Source: Croceivirga sp. (GTDB taxonomy: Bacteria > Bacteroidota > Bacteroidia > Flavobacteriales > Flavobacteriaceae). Taken from it: a stretch of DNA of 64,000 nucleotides. Each line of letters starts with the position of its first letter. Positions within the stretch are counted from its first letter, which is position 1. Shown here one piece after another: positions 1 to 9,413 of the stretch. Location: contig JANQKR010000014.1 of assembly GCA_028281025.1 (NCBI GenBank), positions 1 to 64,000 on the forward strand, read 5' to 3'. The notes under the pieces are model-generated. The model made no database searches. It was given only the letters and a program-made list of their open reading frames with translations, and was not told the DNA's origin. A program made the position numbers and the translations under genes.

Positions 1-810
1 GGATTCATAAATGTTGACCACTTTCCCCGACCCACCTTCTTCATCGGTGCGGTAGGGAATCATGACCGTAGTAGTGGGCGATGGAGCGAACATGCCCAAC
101 AACCAGATGGACAATAGGCCATTTTCTTTGTTCCAAGTGACATCACCCGTATTGGTCAGGACATTGGTAGTGGTATAACCTACGGCATGGACACCCTGGA
201 TGGCAGACAACCCCAATTCTTGGATGATTTCAGTATCGGACAGTATTTTAACGCTACGTTCAATTCCCAAATCAAAGGTGAAGCCCGAATAGTTGGTCAA
301 CGAAGCTTTCTTGGAAAAAACCACCTCTTGGTCCGATTTTCTTTTGGCTTCATAAATCTCCAAATCAATTAGTTTGGGGGTAAACCAATGCTCCAATGTA
401 AATTCTTTCCCCTTTTCAAAGAAGATGGAGTATTGCCCGCCTTCGGGACCCAACCAAAAACGTTCTTCACCTCCGTAGACATTGATGTGGGGCGACGTTT
501 CACCCGATTCAAAAAGACTTCGATTGATCCACCCATAGCTGGTACCCACATCTCCGGCAGTGCTGGTCATTACCCGGCCCTGAAGGGCAGAAGAGAGGGC
601 AATGCTGCCACTATTTTCCTTATTGGTCAATTCAATGATTTTGGTGTGTTCGCGCATAAAGGCAACATCGCTTTCGTAGGCGGTTTTTTTGGGTTCTTGA
701 TGTTCCATGGTATGTTCTTTTTGACCTGGATTCTTTGTTTTGGGCTGACATGCCATGATAGCCAGTACCATGCTCAACATACAACCGATTCTTTTTGAGT
801 GTATTAGCAT
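1..810 (-). CDS. DUF6786-type lipoprotein, 3' end outside window
   Basis: The reading frame starts at the ATG complementary to 808-810 and is open to the left edge, so only about 270 N-terminal residues are visible. The N-terminus is a lipoprotein signal (LAIMAC, then QPKTKN), so the protein should be anchored in the periplasm or outer membrane. The body carries a stretch reading YGGEERFWLGPEGGQYSIFF that I associate with the Bacteroidota DUF6786 family, which has no assigned function but often lies in glycan-degradation loci. It is the last visible gene of the minus-strand sugar operon, separated from the GH43-like gene by about 590 bases. Family assignment is from memory of the motif. Confidence 0.7.
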   Translation of the reverse strand, partial: MLIHSKRIGCMLSMVLAIMACQPKTKNPGQKEHTMEHQEPKKTAYESDVAFMREHTKIIELTNKENSGSIALSSALQGRVMTSTAGDVGTSYGWINRSLFESGETSPHINVYGGEERFWLGPEGGQYSIFFEKGKEFTLEHWFTPKLIDLEIYEAKRKSDQEVVFSKKASLTNYSGFTFDLGIERSVKILSDTEIIQELGLSAIQGVHAVGYTTTNVLTNTGDVTWNKENGLLSIWLLGMFAPSPTTTVMIPYRTDEEGGSGKVVNIYES

Positions 811-1398
811 ATTTTTATTATAATCCTATAGTTGATTTGAGTGGTAAATTATAAAAAGTGTCAGGCTAGAACCAAGACAACAGACCCTTTGTTATCAAAG
901 TTGACCTAATCGAATGATGAAAAGTAGGGCAAATCCAAACTCGGTTCTGTTCATTAATTGACCTTTTCCTGTATCTTTTTTGCCTTATCCCTTGTTTTGA
1001 ATTGCCCTTTCGACAGCACTTTCATTTCTGATACCAAAACATGACCCATTTAATATACACAGTACGCGCGGCGCATCGCCATTTTTCCATTTGAGAATCT
1101 AACGATATGCCGGGGCAACGTTCAATGGCCTTGCCATGGGCTTTATAATGGTTCCCAGTCCTTTTTTGCCCTTTTATCATTCCTTGAAAAGGCTAACTGC
1201 CTTTCTTCCAGCAAGGCAGGTGCAATTCAAAAAAACTATCTGTCTTGGCGAGGTGGTCTTTCGTTTAGGTGCAAAACCATCATCGCAATAACTCCCGAAA
1301 TACCGATAGTTATCGGAACCGTAGGGGACACTTCAATCCAAAAAATTGAAATCTCTTTTTTGTGAAACCTCAACTTTTCACTTTAACCTATCACCATA
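811..1398. other. Non-coding gap of about 590 bp
   Basis: No reading frame here looks like a gene on either strand. The only structure seen is a small inverted repeat (CCGATA-GT-TATCGG) around 1300-1313. A short candidate frame of 31 residues on the minus strand has no recognisable features. The gap may hold the promoter of the DUF6786 gene, but no convincing TAnnTTTG box was found. Confidence 0.4.
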
Positions 1399-2489
1399 TT
1401 ACTTCATAACAATTGGGATATGTACATTAAAGGGCAATTGAATACTATCATTTTCCTCCTTCAATTGTGCGGCACAGAACAACATGATGGGATTGCCCAT
1501 TTCATCAAACCAAACTTGGGGCCTTTCCAAATATCTGAGTGCACTTGATGTACCATTTCCCAATGTAAAATGGGTTCCATAACGTTCGGGTTTTGCGCAG
1601 GTTCCCAGTTTTCACCATCTTTTGAAGTGAACAATGCCAAACCATCGTCTCCGGTATAAAGCTCTCTTTGATCGTCAAGAATGGCATAGTACATCCCTTC
1701 CTGAAACCATAGAAAGGAATCTTCCGCTTCTTTATCCGTGAGAATGGGATGTTCTGAAATGATAAATGGGCCATCGGGGTTTTTGGCAGTCGCCATACAT
1801 TGTATCATCCGGTCTCTGAATCCAGGTGCATTGGACCGGGTCTTAAAGATCATAAGATAGGAACCATCCAGTCTTTGGCACACACTGTGATTCACCATAT
1901 ACCCTTCTGCTCCTTTTACTTTCCGGTAATCGATAAGTGGAGCTTCGCCAACCTTCCATGGTCCGGCCGGATCTTGGGCAACGGCTACGCCAATACGTTG
2001 CCCCCAACGATGGTTCTCCATTTCATTTTCCTTTCCAAAGTCATCGTTTACATGGGAAACAAAATAGAGATAATAGGTGCCCCCAAATCCTTTAATGTGA
2101 GGATTCTGGGCCGATTGTTCGTTCCAATGGCCTGGCCCAAAACCCCTCAAAATTATTTTCTCGTGTTGGTAGGGCCCCCAGGCGTATCGGCCGTGGCATA
2201 GGCAACTTCCGAATGGCCCAACCAACCCCTGAACCCTTCTGATTTGGGCCATCGGGAATAATAAAGGCAATACCTTCCCTTATTTTCCTTGGCCATTGAA
2301 GCGCCCCAAACGTAATAATCGGAATCTTTAAGGATGGAATGCATGGCTACCAGTGCTACATGTTCACTCAGATCAATTGTGGCATCGGCACCTAATGCCT
2401 TCTGTTTTGCCTTGTTTTTTTTGGCAAGAGAGTGTCAAAAAGTTACACAGTATGGTAAAAGCAAATGTATTGATGATATGTCTTGCCAT
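1399..2489 (-). pseudogene. GH43-like five-bladed propeller glycosidase lipoprotein, three frameshifts
   Basis: Joining three frames gives a protein of about 363 residues, a normal length for this group. The start is the ATG complementary to 2487-2489, five bases after the upstream kinase stop, and it opens a lipoprotein signal ending in LTLSC. The body reads like secreted GH43/GH32-clan proteins: YYSRWPKSEGF, GPGHWNEQSAQNPHIK, GGTYYLYFVSHV, then WFDEMGNPIMLFCAAQL and a stop at 1399-1401. The frame breaks at an A8 run (2415-2422), at GGG 2172-2174 (one G short) and at TTT 1556-1558 (one T short). All three are single-base homopolymer changes, so this is either a young pseudogene or a consensus error. 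It would act on a glycan side chain in the periplasm; substrate unknown. Confidence 0.7.
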
Positions 2490-2494
2490 ACCTT

Positions 2495-4165
2495 TCAATT
2501 CAAAGTGTTTTCCCGTATGGCAATCAGTTCTTTCATTAGGTGATAGACCCGAACTTCCTTGTCTTTCCCAAAACCGTCATGAAGTTCGGTATATAACTGA
2601 AATAGCTTTTGATAAACCACATGTGCCTTATCATTTGGAGCATAGACCCTATCGCAAGCCACGGATAGGCTTTCGACCATTTCATTTACATTGGCATGGC
2701 CTTCCGTCTTTTTCTTCACCGCAACGGCTGCCATTATCCCCGCACCTATCGCTACGGTTTCTGGATTTTCCACCAACTTTACCCTACAGCCCAAGATATC
2801 GGCATAGAGTTGCATAAAAAGCTCATTCTTATGCCCAATGCCCCCAGTGGCAATCACCTCCTTGACCTGCACCCCTTGGGCTTGCACCAGTTTAATGATT
2901 TTTAATGCTCCAAAGGCCGTGGCCTCGATCAGGGCACGATAAATTTCATAGTCTTTGGTGGCCAAGGTCTGTCCAAGTAGCAATCCGCTAAGTCGTTGGT
3001 CGCCGAGGATGTTTCGGTTGCCATTGTTCCAGTCCAAGGCCAGGAGCCCGCTTTCGCCCGCCTTTAGTTGCGAGGCTTTTTCGGTCAAAATGGCGTGATA
3101 ACCGGCATCCTTTCCCAGTACCTGTTGTACCCACCAATTCAAGAGATCACCCACAGCGGCCTGCCCAGCTTCTATGCCAATATGGCCCGGCAATACGGAC
3201 CCCTCCACAATACCGGCCACTCCGTCAAAATCATCAGGGGCCTGTTCCAAGGGAAAGGCCATGATGTCGCAGGTAGAGGTTCCAATAATCTTTACAAATT
3301 TTCCTTGACCTACTCCTGCCCCAATGGCCCCGACATGGGCATCAAGGGCACCTACCGCAATAGGCGTGCCTTCGGGGATACCAAGCCGTTCTGCCCAGTC
3401 GGCGGACAATGTTCCCATGATTTCCTCAAAGACATACGCCTTATGGTACAGCCTATCCCTAAGATCGGCCAATTTGGGATCCAATGCACTTAGAAATTCC
3501 TTATCCGGCAATCCGCCCCAGACATCGGCATACATGGCCTTATGCCCTGCGGCACACACATTTCGTTTTACCAGGGACACATTGGTGATGCCCGCCAAGG
3601 TGGCCGGAATAAAGTCGGATTGTTCCAACCAACTGTCCGCGGCGTCAAATACCGTTGGATCCACTTTTAGGCAATGCCAAATTTTGGACCAAAACCATTC
3701 CGAGGAATAACTGCCCCCACACTTCCTAAGATATTCGGGCCTAATTTCCGAGGCTTTTTGGGTAATGGCCAACGCCTCGTTTACGGCCGTATGATCCTTC
3801 CAAAGCCAAGCATAGGCATTTAGGTTGTCCTTAAATTCCGGCAAGGTTTCCAAGGGTCGCATATCCTGTTTCACGGGAATGGGCGTGGAGCCTGTCGCAT
3901 CTACACCGATGCCGATAATGCTTTTGACGTCCAATCCTCTACCTTCCATTTGGGCCACTGCCATTTTGGTGGCCCGTTCCAGGGCGCTCATATAAGCCAT
4001 AGGTGACTGCCGTGCCAATAAGGGTTGTTGCGCATCTGTAAAAATGCCATTGTCCCCACCTTCATAGGTAGACGACCCACTGGCCACCATTTCGCCAGTA
4101 TGCACATTTAAAAGTACCGCCCTAGCCGCACTGGTCCCAAAATCGAGTCCTAATGAAAACTCCAT
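2495..4165 (-). CDS. FGGY carbohydrate kinase, ribulokinase-like
   Basis: A 556-residue sugar kinase that phosphorylates a ketose in the cytoplasm. The N-terminal phosphate-binding motif GLDFGTSAAR is at residues 6-15, followed by GVDATGSTPIPV. Segments such as AWLWKDHTA, SSEWFWSKIWHCL, NVCAAGHKAMY and GALDAHVGAIGAG match the ribulokinase (AraB) branch, and the length fits AraB (about 560) better than L-fuculokinase (about 480). It follows the isomerase gene with a 5-base gap and is read with it. With a FucI-type isomerase upstream, the likely substrates are D-ribulose (from D-arabinose), L-ribulose or L-fuculose. Family is secure; substrate is inference. Confidence 0.88.
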   Translation of the reverse strand: MEFSLGLDFGTSAARAVLLNVHTGEMVASGSSTYEGGDNGIFTDAQQPLLARQSPMAYMSALERATKMAVAQMEGRGLDVKSIIGIGVDATGSTPIPVKQDMRPLETLPEFKDNLNAYAWLWKDHTAVNEALAITQKASEIRPEYLRKCGGSYSSEWFWSKIWHCLKVDPTVFDAADSWLEQSDFIPATLAGITNVSLVKRNVCAAGHKAMYADVWGGLPDKEFLSALDPKLADLRDRLYHKAYVFEEIMGTLSADWAERLGIPEGTPIAVGALDAHVGAIGAGVGQGKFVKIIGTSTCDIMAFPLEQAPDDFDGVAGIVEGSVLPGHIGIEAGQAAVGDLLNWWVQQVLGKDAGYHAILTEKASQLKAGESGLLALDWNNGNRNILGDQRLSGLLLGQTLATKDYEIYRALIEATAFGALKIIKLVQAQGVQVKEVIATGGIGHKNELFMQLYADILGCRVKLVENPETVAIGAGIMAAVAVKKKTEGHANVNEMVESLSVACDRVYAPNDKAHVVYQKLFQLYTELHDGFGKDKEVRVYHLMKELIAIRENTLN

Positions 4166-4170
4166 AACGT

Positions 4171-5874
4171 TTACTTTTTTTGCATCAATTTGGCTTGATC
4201 CTCCCCGCCATTGATGATGTACAATAGGGGCAAAGGCCGATCCACCCCTTCTTCAAACTCGGGTTTGGCGGCCCATGGGGTTACCGAAAGTACATTGGCC
4301 ATATCCATCCAAAACTGCAAACGGGCACGTTGCAGGTTCCAGGTCATGTGAAAGTGGTTGGCCGGTGCATAATGCTTGTACTCGTTCATACTGGCATATT
4401 TAGGTACCACAAAAGTGTGGGGCCAGGTTGGGTTGGCAGTTTCACAAACGGCCTGTGCCAATTCTGATTGCGGCAGTACCGTTTTGGCTTCATCCCAGAC
4501 CAGGGAGAACATGCCCGAAAGGGAACTGTAGGCCAAACGTGCCGCAATGCCCTCTATGCCTTCGGGAGAGATAAAATGGGTGGAATTGCCCAAATAGGAG
4601 AAATAATCCACTGCCTTGGGGAAGGTTATTTTGGAGAGGACATCCTTGGGGTCGGTTCCCGGAAGGGCGGCCCAATCAAAAGAAGCCGAACCAGAGTTTA
4701 CGCCATCTACAAACCCGCGTTGTTCCCATTCGGTGTCGCCGTTGAGGGCAATGCCGTTGTCTTTGGCAAAGGTGGCAATTTCATCGGGTTCCCAAACTTT
4801 TCTAAAGTCCATGAACAGCGGAGGGTTCCCCCCGGAGAGCCAGGTCATGAACAATTGGGTGAGCAGGGCCTGTACATCGGCCTCGGTGGCATAGGGAATC
4901 ACCTCTTTGGGGCCATTGTGGTCAAAAGTGGAATTGAAGAGCGATTCCATGATATCCGCTACGGGCAGGGGTATGCCCCTAGCATCGGATCCCCATTCCA
5001 ACTGGCTCATAAAACCGCCGCCAACGGCATTCAAGTCCTGCATCAAATCCCTGACAATAAGGTAAAGGGCCAAACTTTTGTCCAGATTGCCGCTATCGGT
5101 ATCCTCAGGCAGTTCAATGCCGGCGGAACCTGCTTCCAACCAAGTACGTAAGCGTTTCAGCTCTTCCTTATCGTAGGATTCCTTTTGCAATAGATCTGCC
5201 AACAATTTCATGTCCAAGCGGGTAACCTCCAACCCAAACTGGTTTCGGGTGGCGGCAACATGGGGCAGGGCAGTTTCCATCCCCATGGAATCGTGCCCAA
5301 AGACCACTATCCTCTTTCCTCTTAAACCCTGCATGGTCACTGCTGCGTAGCACCAATCGATGAGGTTGGCCCTGGTTTCCGGCGACATCACGGGATCTAG
5401 TCCGGTATCGGCCCAGTTACCTACGTTAATGTGGGCCAATCTGCCAGATTGTGCCAAGGCGCCGTTGGTGGCATGGGTAAAGACCACTCCGGGGCGTGGG
5501 CCACTGTTGCCCGTGGTAAAGTTAAAGGGTGTATCGGACGGAAAATGGGCCAATAAGGACATTACGGTCAATTGCGGAAAGGCCCAGGTATCGGGAACGC
5601 AAACAATAATGTTCACCCCTGCCGATTTAAACTGTGCAGCAACGGCATCGGCCTGTTTTTCTCCATCTACCAAAAGATTGGAATAGACCACGGGAACATC
5701 CTGTTTGGAAGGGGTATGGACCTGGCCCGAAATCTGGTCAGCGGCCATTTTTACAATATTGGCCGCCCGGGTTCGGGCATCAGCGTCTATTCTTGGGTCA
5801 CAGGTGGCAAAAACCCCGATAACGGGCAAACTGCTCTTTTCGGTCTCTACAGTACTTAATTTTATTGCTGACAT
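4171..5874 (-). CDS. L-fucose / D-arabinose isomerase family enzyme
   Basis: A 567-residue aldose-ketose isomerase of the L-fucose isomerase fold. The metal-binding glutamate and aspartate of FucI appear at the expected places: E331 in YATEADV and D356 in LFMDFRKVW. A histidine in ANHFHMTW near the C-terminus fits the third ligand. FucI-type enzymes convert L-fucose to L-fuculose and also D-arabinose to D-ribulose. The gene lies between the symporter (15-base gap) and the kinase (5-base gap), so transport, isomerisation and phosphorylation are co-transcribed. No fuculose-1-phosphate aldolase is seen in the window, which leaves the true sugar open. Divergent from the E. coli enzyme, so I give no symbol. 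Confidence 0.85.
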   Translation of the reverse strand: MSAIKLSTVETEKSSLPVIGVFATCDPRIDADARTRAANIVKMAADQISGQVHTPSKQDVPVVYSNLLVDGEKQADAVAAQFKSAGVNIIVCVPDTWAFPQLTVMSLLAHFPSDTPFNFTTGNSGPRPGVVFTHATNGALAQSGRLAHINVGNWADTGLDPVMSPETRANLIDWCYAAVTMQGLRGKRIVVFGHDSMGMETALPHVAATRNQFGLEVTRLDMKLLADLLQKESYDKEELKRLRTWLEAGSAGIELPEDTDSGNLDKSLALYLIVRDLMQDLNAVGGGFMSQLEWGSDARGIPLPVADIMESLFNSTFDHNGPKEVIPYATEADVQALLTQLFMTWLSGGNPPLFMDFRKVWEPDEIATFAKDNGIALNGDTEWEQRGFVDGVNSGSASFDWAALPGTDPKDVLSKITFPKAVDYFSYLGNSTHFISPEGIEGIAARLAYSSLSGMFSLVWDEAKTVLPQSELAQAVCETANPTWPHTFVVPKYASMNEYKHYAPANHFHMTWNLQRARLQFWMDMANVLSVTPWAAKPEFEEGVDRPLPLLYIINGGEDQAKLMQKK

Positions 5875-5889
5875 ATTTTAATTGCGTTT

Positions 5890-7239
5890 TTAAATAGATT
5901 GTAGTTGTTTTTTTTCACGGTTTATCGATCTAAAGGCATAAACGGCCACCATGACCAAACAAATCAGTGGTAGGATAAAGGAAAAATTGACCTCTGGTAT
6001 AAAGCCCAATAGTTGCAGGTCGCTAAGACCGGTACCTCCCAAATCGATGATGCTGCCTTGTATCGGAGGCATCAAAGCCCCCCCAACAATAGCTAAAATT
6101 AATCCCGCAGAACCTAGTTTAGCCTCGTCGCCCATATCTTTTAGGGCAATACCATAGATGGTAGGGAACATAAGGGACATGGCAAAGGATACGCCTACAA
6201 GACAATAAAGCCCGACCATACCGTTGATCAAAATGGCCCCTGCAGCAAAGCCAATACCCAGAAAGGCAAAGAGCAGCATAAGCTTGGCCGAATTGATATA
6301 TCGGATGAGGAAGGTACAGATCCATCTTGCGGTCAAGAACAAAATGGTGGAGGCCGCTACATAGACCACTGCATTGAGTTGATTGTCCGCCGAACGCGAT
6401 TCGTTGAGGTTGGTCACATACTGATAGATAAAGGTCCATACCATGATTTGGCAGGCCACATAAAAAAACTGCGCCAGTACCCCTTCATAATAGTTTTTAT
6501 TGGAGAACAGTTTTTTGATGGTTTCCTTGAGGTTCAAGGCCTTCTCTTTAGGTCGGGTGTTATCAATCTTCATGAAGATAAAGACCACTAAAATGGCCAG
6601 GACCACAAAGCCTAGAATAATATAGGGGGTGCTGATCACGCCCATATCATGTTCAATGATCTGTTGTTTTTGTTCCGGGGAAAGACTTGCCGTAACGGCA
6701 GATGAGTCAGCTCCGATCTTGGTTTCCAAGCGATCTACCACGAACAAACGAGCCACCAGTTGCCCAGCCAACGCCCCCATTGGGTTAAAAGCTTGCGAAA
6801 AGTTGAGTCTTTGTGTGGCGGTACTGGGATCACCCAATTCCAACACCATGGGATTGGCCGTGGTCTCCAAAAAGGCCAGCCCAAAGGTAAGCACATAAAG
6901 CGAAACCAAAAACAGGTCGTAGTTAACCAATTTTGCTGAAGGAAACATCAATAGGGAACCTGTAGCAAAGAGAAACAAACCTAAGATAATACCCGACTTA
7001 TAACTGTATTTCCTAATATACAAAGCTGCGGGTATAGCCATAGTGCCATATCCCCCATAAAAGGCCAATTGCACATAAGAGGCCTTGACGTTTGAAATGT
7101 CCAAAACATTCTTGAACACCTCTACCATAGGGTTGGTCAAGTCATTGGGAAAGCCCCAAAGGAAAAATAGGGAGGTCACTGCAATAAAGGGCAGCAGTAA
7201 TTTGGGGTCTACAACTTTTGGTTTTGTTTTGGTTTTCAT
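5890..7239 (-). CDS. fucP: FucP-type L-fucose:H+ symporter (MFS)
   Basis: A 449-residue major-facilitator transporter with about 12 hydrophobic segments. The opening FLWGFPNDLTNPMVEVFKNV, followed by AFYGGYGTMAIPAALYIRKYSYK, is characteristic of the FucP family, as is FLETTANPMVLELGDP. Family members carry L-fucose, and E. coli FucP also takes D-arabinose and L-galactose; related Bacteroidota members carry other hexoses. It sits directly upstream of the isomerase and kinase. Start chosen at the first ATG; the next upstream gene stops 70 bases away, leaving room for an internal promoter. Family assignment is strong, the sugar is inferred from the neighbours. Confidence 0.85.
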   Translation of the reverse strand: MKTKTKPKVVDPKLLLPFIAVTSLFFLWGFPNDLTNPMVEVFKNVLDISNVKASYVQLAFYGGYGTMAIPAALYIRKYSYKSGIILGLFLFATGSLLMFPSAKLVNYDLFLVSLYVLTFGLAFLETTANPMVLELGDPSTATQRLNFSQAFNPMGALAGQLVARLFVVDRLETKIGADSSAVTASLSPEQKQQIIEHDMGVISTPYIILGFVVLAILVVFIFMKIDNTRPKEKALNLKETIKKLFSNKNYYEGVLAQFFYVACQIMVWTFIYQYVTNLNESRSADNQLNAVVYVAASTILFLTARWICTFLIRYINSAKLMLLFAFLGIGFAAGAILINGMVGLYCLVGVSFAMSLMFPTIYGIALKDMGDEAKLGSAGLILAIVGGALMPPIQGSIIDLGGTGLSDLQLLGFIPEVNFSFILPLICLVMVAVYAFRSINREKKQLQSI

Positions 7240-7309
7240 AAAATGGAATGTTCCTTTCTTTCGATTGCTTCTAATAAAGAATTACAAGTTATTTATGGTT
7301 CAAATATTC

Positions 7310-9412
7310 TTAGACCGCGCCATTTAAAAAAGACTGTTCGTACTCCAAAACCACCGCGGTATGCCCTGTAAATTGAGGTACTTTTAATTTTACTTTGCCC
7401 GAATCAAGGGTGTATTCCAGTTCTTTACCCTGGGGCATGGTATATATCTTTTTGATTGTCTTATCCAAGTTAAATGTTATTGGTGTATTGTAAATCGGTA
7501 CTAGATCTTCTATTACCCTAACGCTGCCCCGTTGTATGGGGGCGGCATAAAGCAGGTGAAGTACATCGCGTTTATGTTCCGGTTGATGCAATAGGTTCAT
7601 GCGCCCCAGACTGGGAAGCTCCACCGCTACCAAGGGATCAATATCCAAACTATTGAACGCCTCCATAAAAAGTTCACGGTGTACGCGGGCCCCGTGTTCA
7701 AAATACATCCGGTCCAATTCATGCGCTATATAGACCACATTGCCCGTTTTCACGACCCCGGGATAAGAGGCGTCCTGCAATTGGCAGGGCGTATTGGCAT
7801 GGGAGGTAAAGTGTTCCCAGGTACGGCTAAAATAGGGTTCGCGAATGGTGGCAATCCATTTTGCCCCATTAGTGGCCTTAACCCGGATACCGGGCGTGTA
7901 GTTCAGAAAGGGCGAGGCCACTAGATCGTTTGATCGGGGATTTTCCACGTATAAATAATCATTGTCAAATAGGGCTTCCCCAACATACATTACCCCAAGG
8001 TCCAATTGAAAGCTCTTGTTATCCCCATTGAACGCTCCTTTGCCCATGACCAATAGTTTTCCTCCATTGGCCTGGAGTTCTTTGATGCGCACAATCTCTT
8101 GGGAAAAAAGCTCCACTTGACTGGAAATAACAATAAGCTGTAGCTTGGTCCAATCCGCAAGGTTGTTGGCCACCACAAAATTGACCTGATTTTCCAACAG
8201 CATCCTGGCCGCACCTTCGTCGCGGGACTGTTGGTTGGTAAACCAGGGGCCCACCACGGCTTCGTGCGCTGCACCCACCCCATGTTCCTCAATCTTCTCC
8301 ACATAATCAAAAGCGTGGCCAATGTTTTTGTACGTGGCCATTTCCATTTCCCCTGAGGGGTGTAGTTGGTCACCAAAATTGGCACCGGCCCCAAAGGCCA
8401 CCATGGCGGCCGCTTCGTACCAAATGGCATCCTTGTGCTTAAAACCTCCGAACTCGCCCCGGGCCCTGTGGAACTTGCCGCTCATGGCTACAATGGGCAT
8501 GCCCATATTGGCAAAGTATTTGGCCCTGTAGGGAAAAATGTCATAACCATCCCAAGCGGTGGGCAGATCCTCTAGATTCGCTTTGGCATTGTACTCGTAA
8601 AGCTCATTCTTAAAGGAGTTGTCGAAATCCAAATGCGTGGTCCAATTGCAAAAGGCCGAGGCCTTAGAACGGTGTTTCAGGATGGTTTCCAGCGTTTCCT
8701 TCAAAAACTTTTTGGTCTTTGTTACATGATGGGCATTAGCGGCGGCATCGTCCTGCCAATCAATGCCATTGGCCTTCATGTCCTTTTTGCCCCAAGCATT
8801 GTAATTGGGGCTGCCCAACGGGATGATGTCGTACCATATCCCATCTAGATCGTAGTTTTTTACAAGTTCTTCGGTCTGTTCTAGGATGTGGTCCGGATAA
8901 GGCCCTTCCGGAAATAGTACGGGCCATCCCCAAGGCATGGGATCCGTAGGGTTGGCCTTGGCCTTTTGATCCGAATAGTTGTCCTTGCCCTCTTTGTTGA
9001 GAAACACCCAATCGGGATGGTCTTCGGCATCTTTTACCGACCAGCCAATGGTATAGTAGGCCTGTACACGCACCCCGATTTCGTGACAGGCCTCAATTTG
9101 GGCCTTTAAGAGGTCAAAATCTAAATTGGGATGTTGCTGACCCACCTTGGTAGGATAGTACGACCATCCATGGTGCCCCTTGGCAAAAATATTGATGGAG
9201 TTTACGTGCCCAGCTTTTAGGGCTTCCTGAAACTGTTTCTTGTCAAATTTGGCCCCAATGTCCTTCAGAGCCGCTGAAGTATGGAAATCCAAGTGAATCT
9301 GTCTGCTGCCTTCCTTGGTTCCATATTCCGATAACTGCTGCGCCGATAGTTGTGCTGCATAAAAAAACAATAGGGTGCACAGCAAAAAAAGATGGTCCGT
9401 TTTGAGCTTCAT
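7310..9412 (-). CDS. GHL6/GH151-like glycoside hydrolase, putative alpha-L-fucosidase
   Basis: A 700-residue secreted protein with a Sec signal peptide ending near SAQQ. The N-terminal half reads as a TIM-barrel of the hypothetical glycosyl hydrolase 6 / alpha-amylase superfamily (HLDFHTS, NIFAKGHHGWSYYPT, HEIGVRVQAYYTIGW, DLDGIWYDI). The middle (about 400-480) resembles the beta-galactosidase trimerisation domain (ANNLADWTKLQLIVISSQ) and a beta-rich C-terminus follows. This architecture is that of GH151 alpha-L-fucosidases and relatives. It is 1 base downstream of the small lipoprotein and 70 bases upstream of fucP, in line with release of a fucose-type sugar. The exact GH number was not verified. 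Confidence 0.65.
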   Translation of the reverse strand: MKLKTDHLFLLCTLLFFYAAQLSAQQLSEYGTKEGSRQIHLDFHTSAALKDIGAKFDKKQFQEALKAGHVNSINIFAKGHHGWSYYPTKVGQQHPNLDFDLLKAQIEACHEIGVRVQAYYTIGWSVKDAEDHPDWVFLNKEGKDNYSDQKAKANPTDPMPWGWPVLFPEGPYPDHILEQTEELVKNYDLDGIWYDIIPLGSPNYNAWGKKDMKANGIDWQDDAAANAHHVTKTKKFLKETLETILKHRSKASAFCNWTTHLDFDNSFKNELYEYNAKANLEDLPTAWDGYDIFPYRAKYFANMGMPIVAMSGKFHRARGEFGGFKHKDAIWYEAAAMVAFGAGANFGDQLHPSGEMEMATYKNIGHAFDYVEKIEEHGVGAAHEAVVGPWFTNQQSRDEGAARMLLENQVNFVVANNLADWTKLQLIVISSQVELFSQEIVRIKELQANGGKLLVMGKGAFNGDNKSFQLDLGVMYVGEALFDNDYLYVENPRSNDLVASPFLNYTPGIRVKATNGAKWIATIREPYFSRTWEHFTSHANTPCQLQDASYPGVVKTGNVVYIAHELDRMYFEHGARVHRELFMEAFNSLDIDPLVAVELPSLGRMNLLHQPEHKRDVLHLLYAAPIQRGSVRVIEDLVPIYNTPITFNLDKTIKKIYTMPQGKELEYTLDSGKVKLKVPQFTGHTAVVLEYEQSFLNGAV

Positions 9413-9413
9413 A

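Noticed and set aside
388..798. A 136-codon plus-strand frame opposite the DUF6786 gene
   Set aside because: It is antisense to a clear lipoprotein gene and its translation has no domain or start context of its own.
4468..5151. A 227-codon plus-strand frame opposite the isomerase gene
   Set aside because: It lies fully inside the isomerase on the other strand and has the composition expected of a shadow frame; the isomerase motifs decide the strand.
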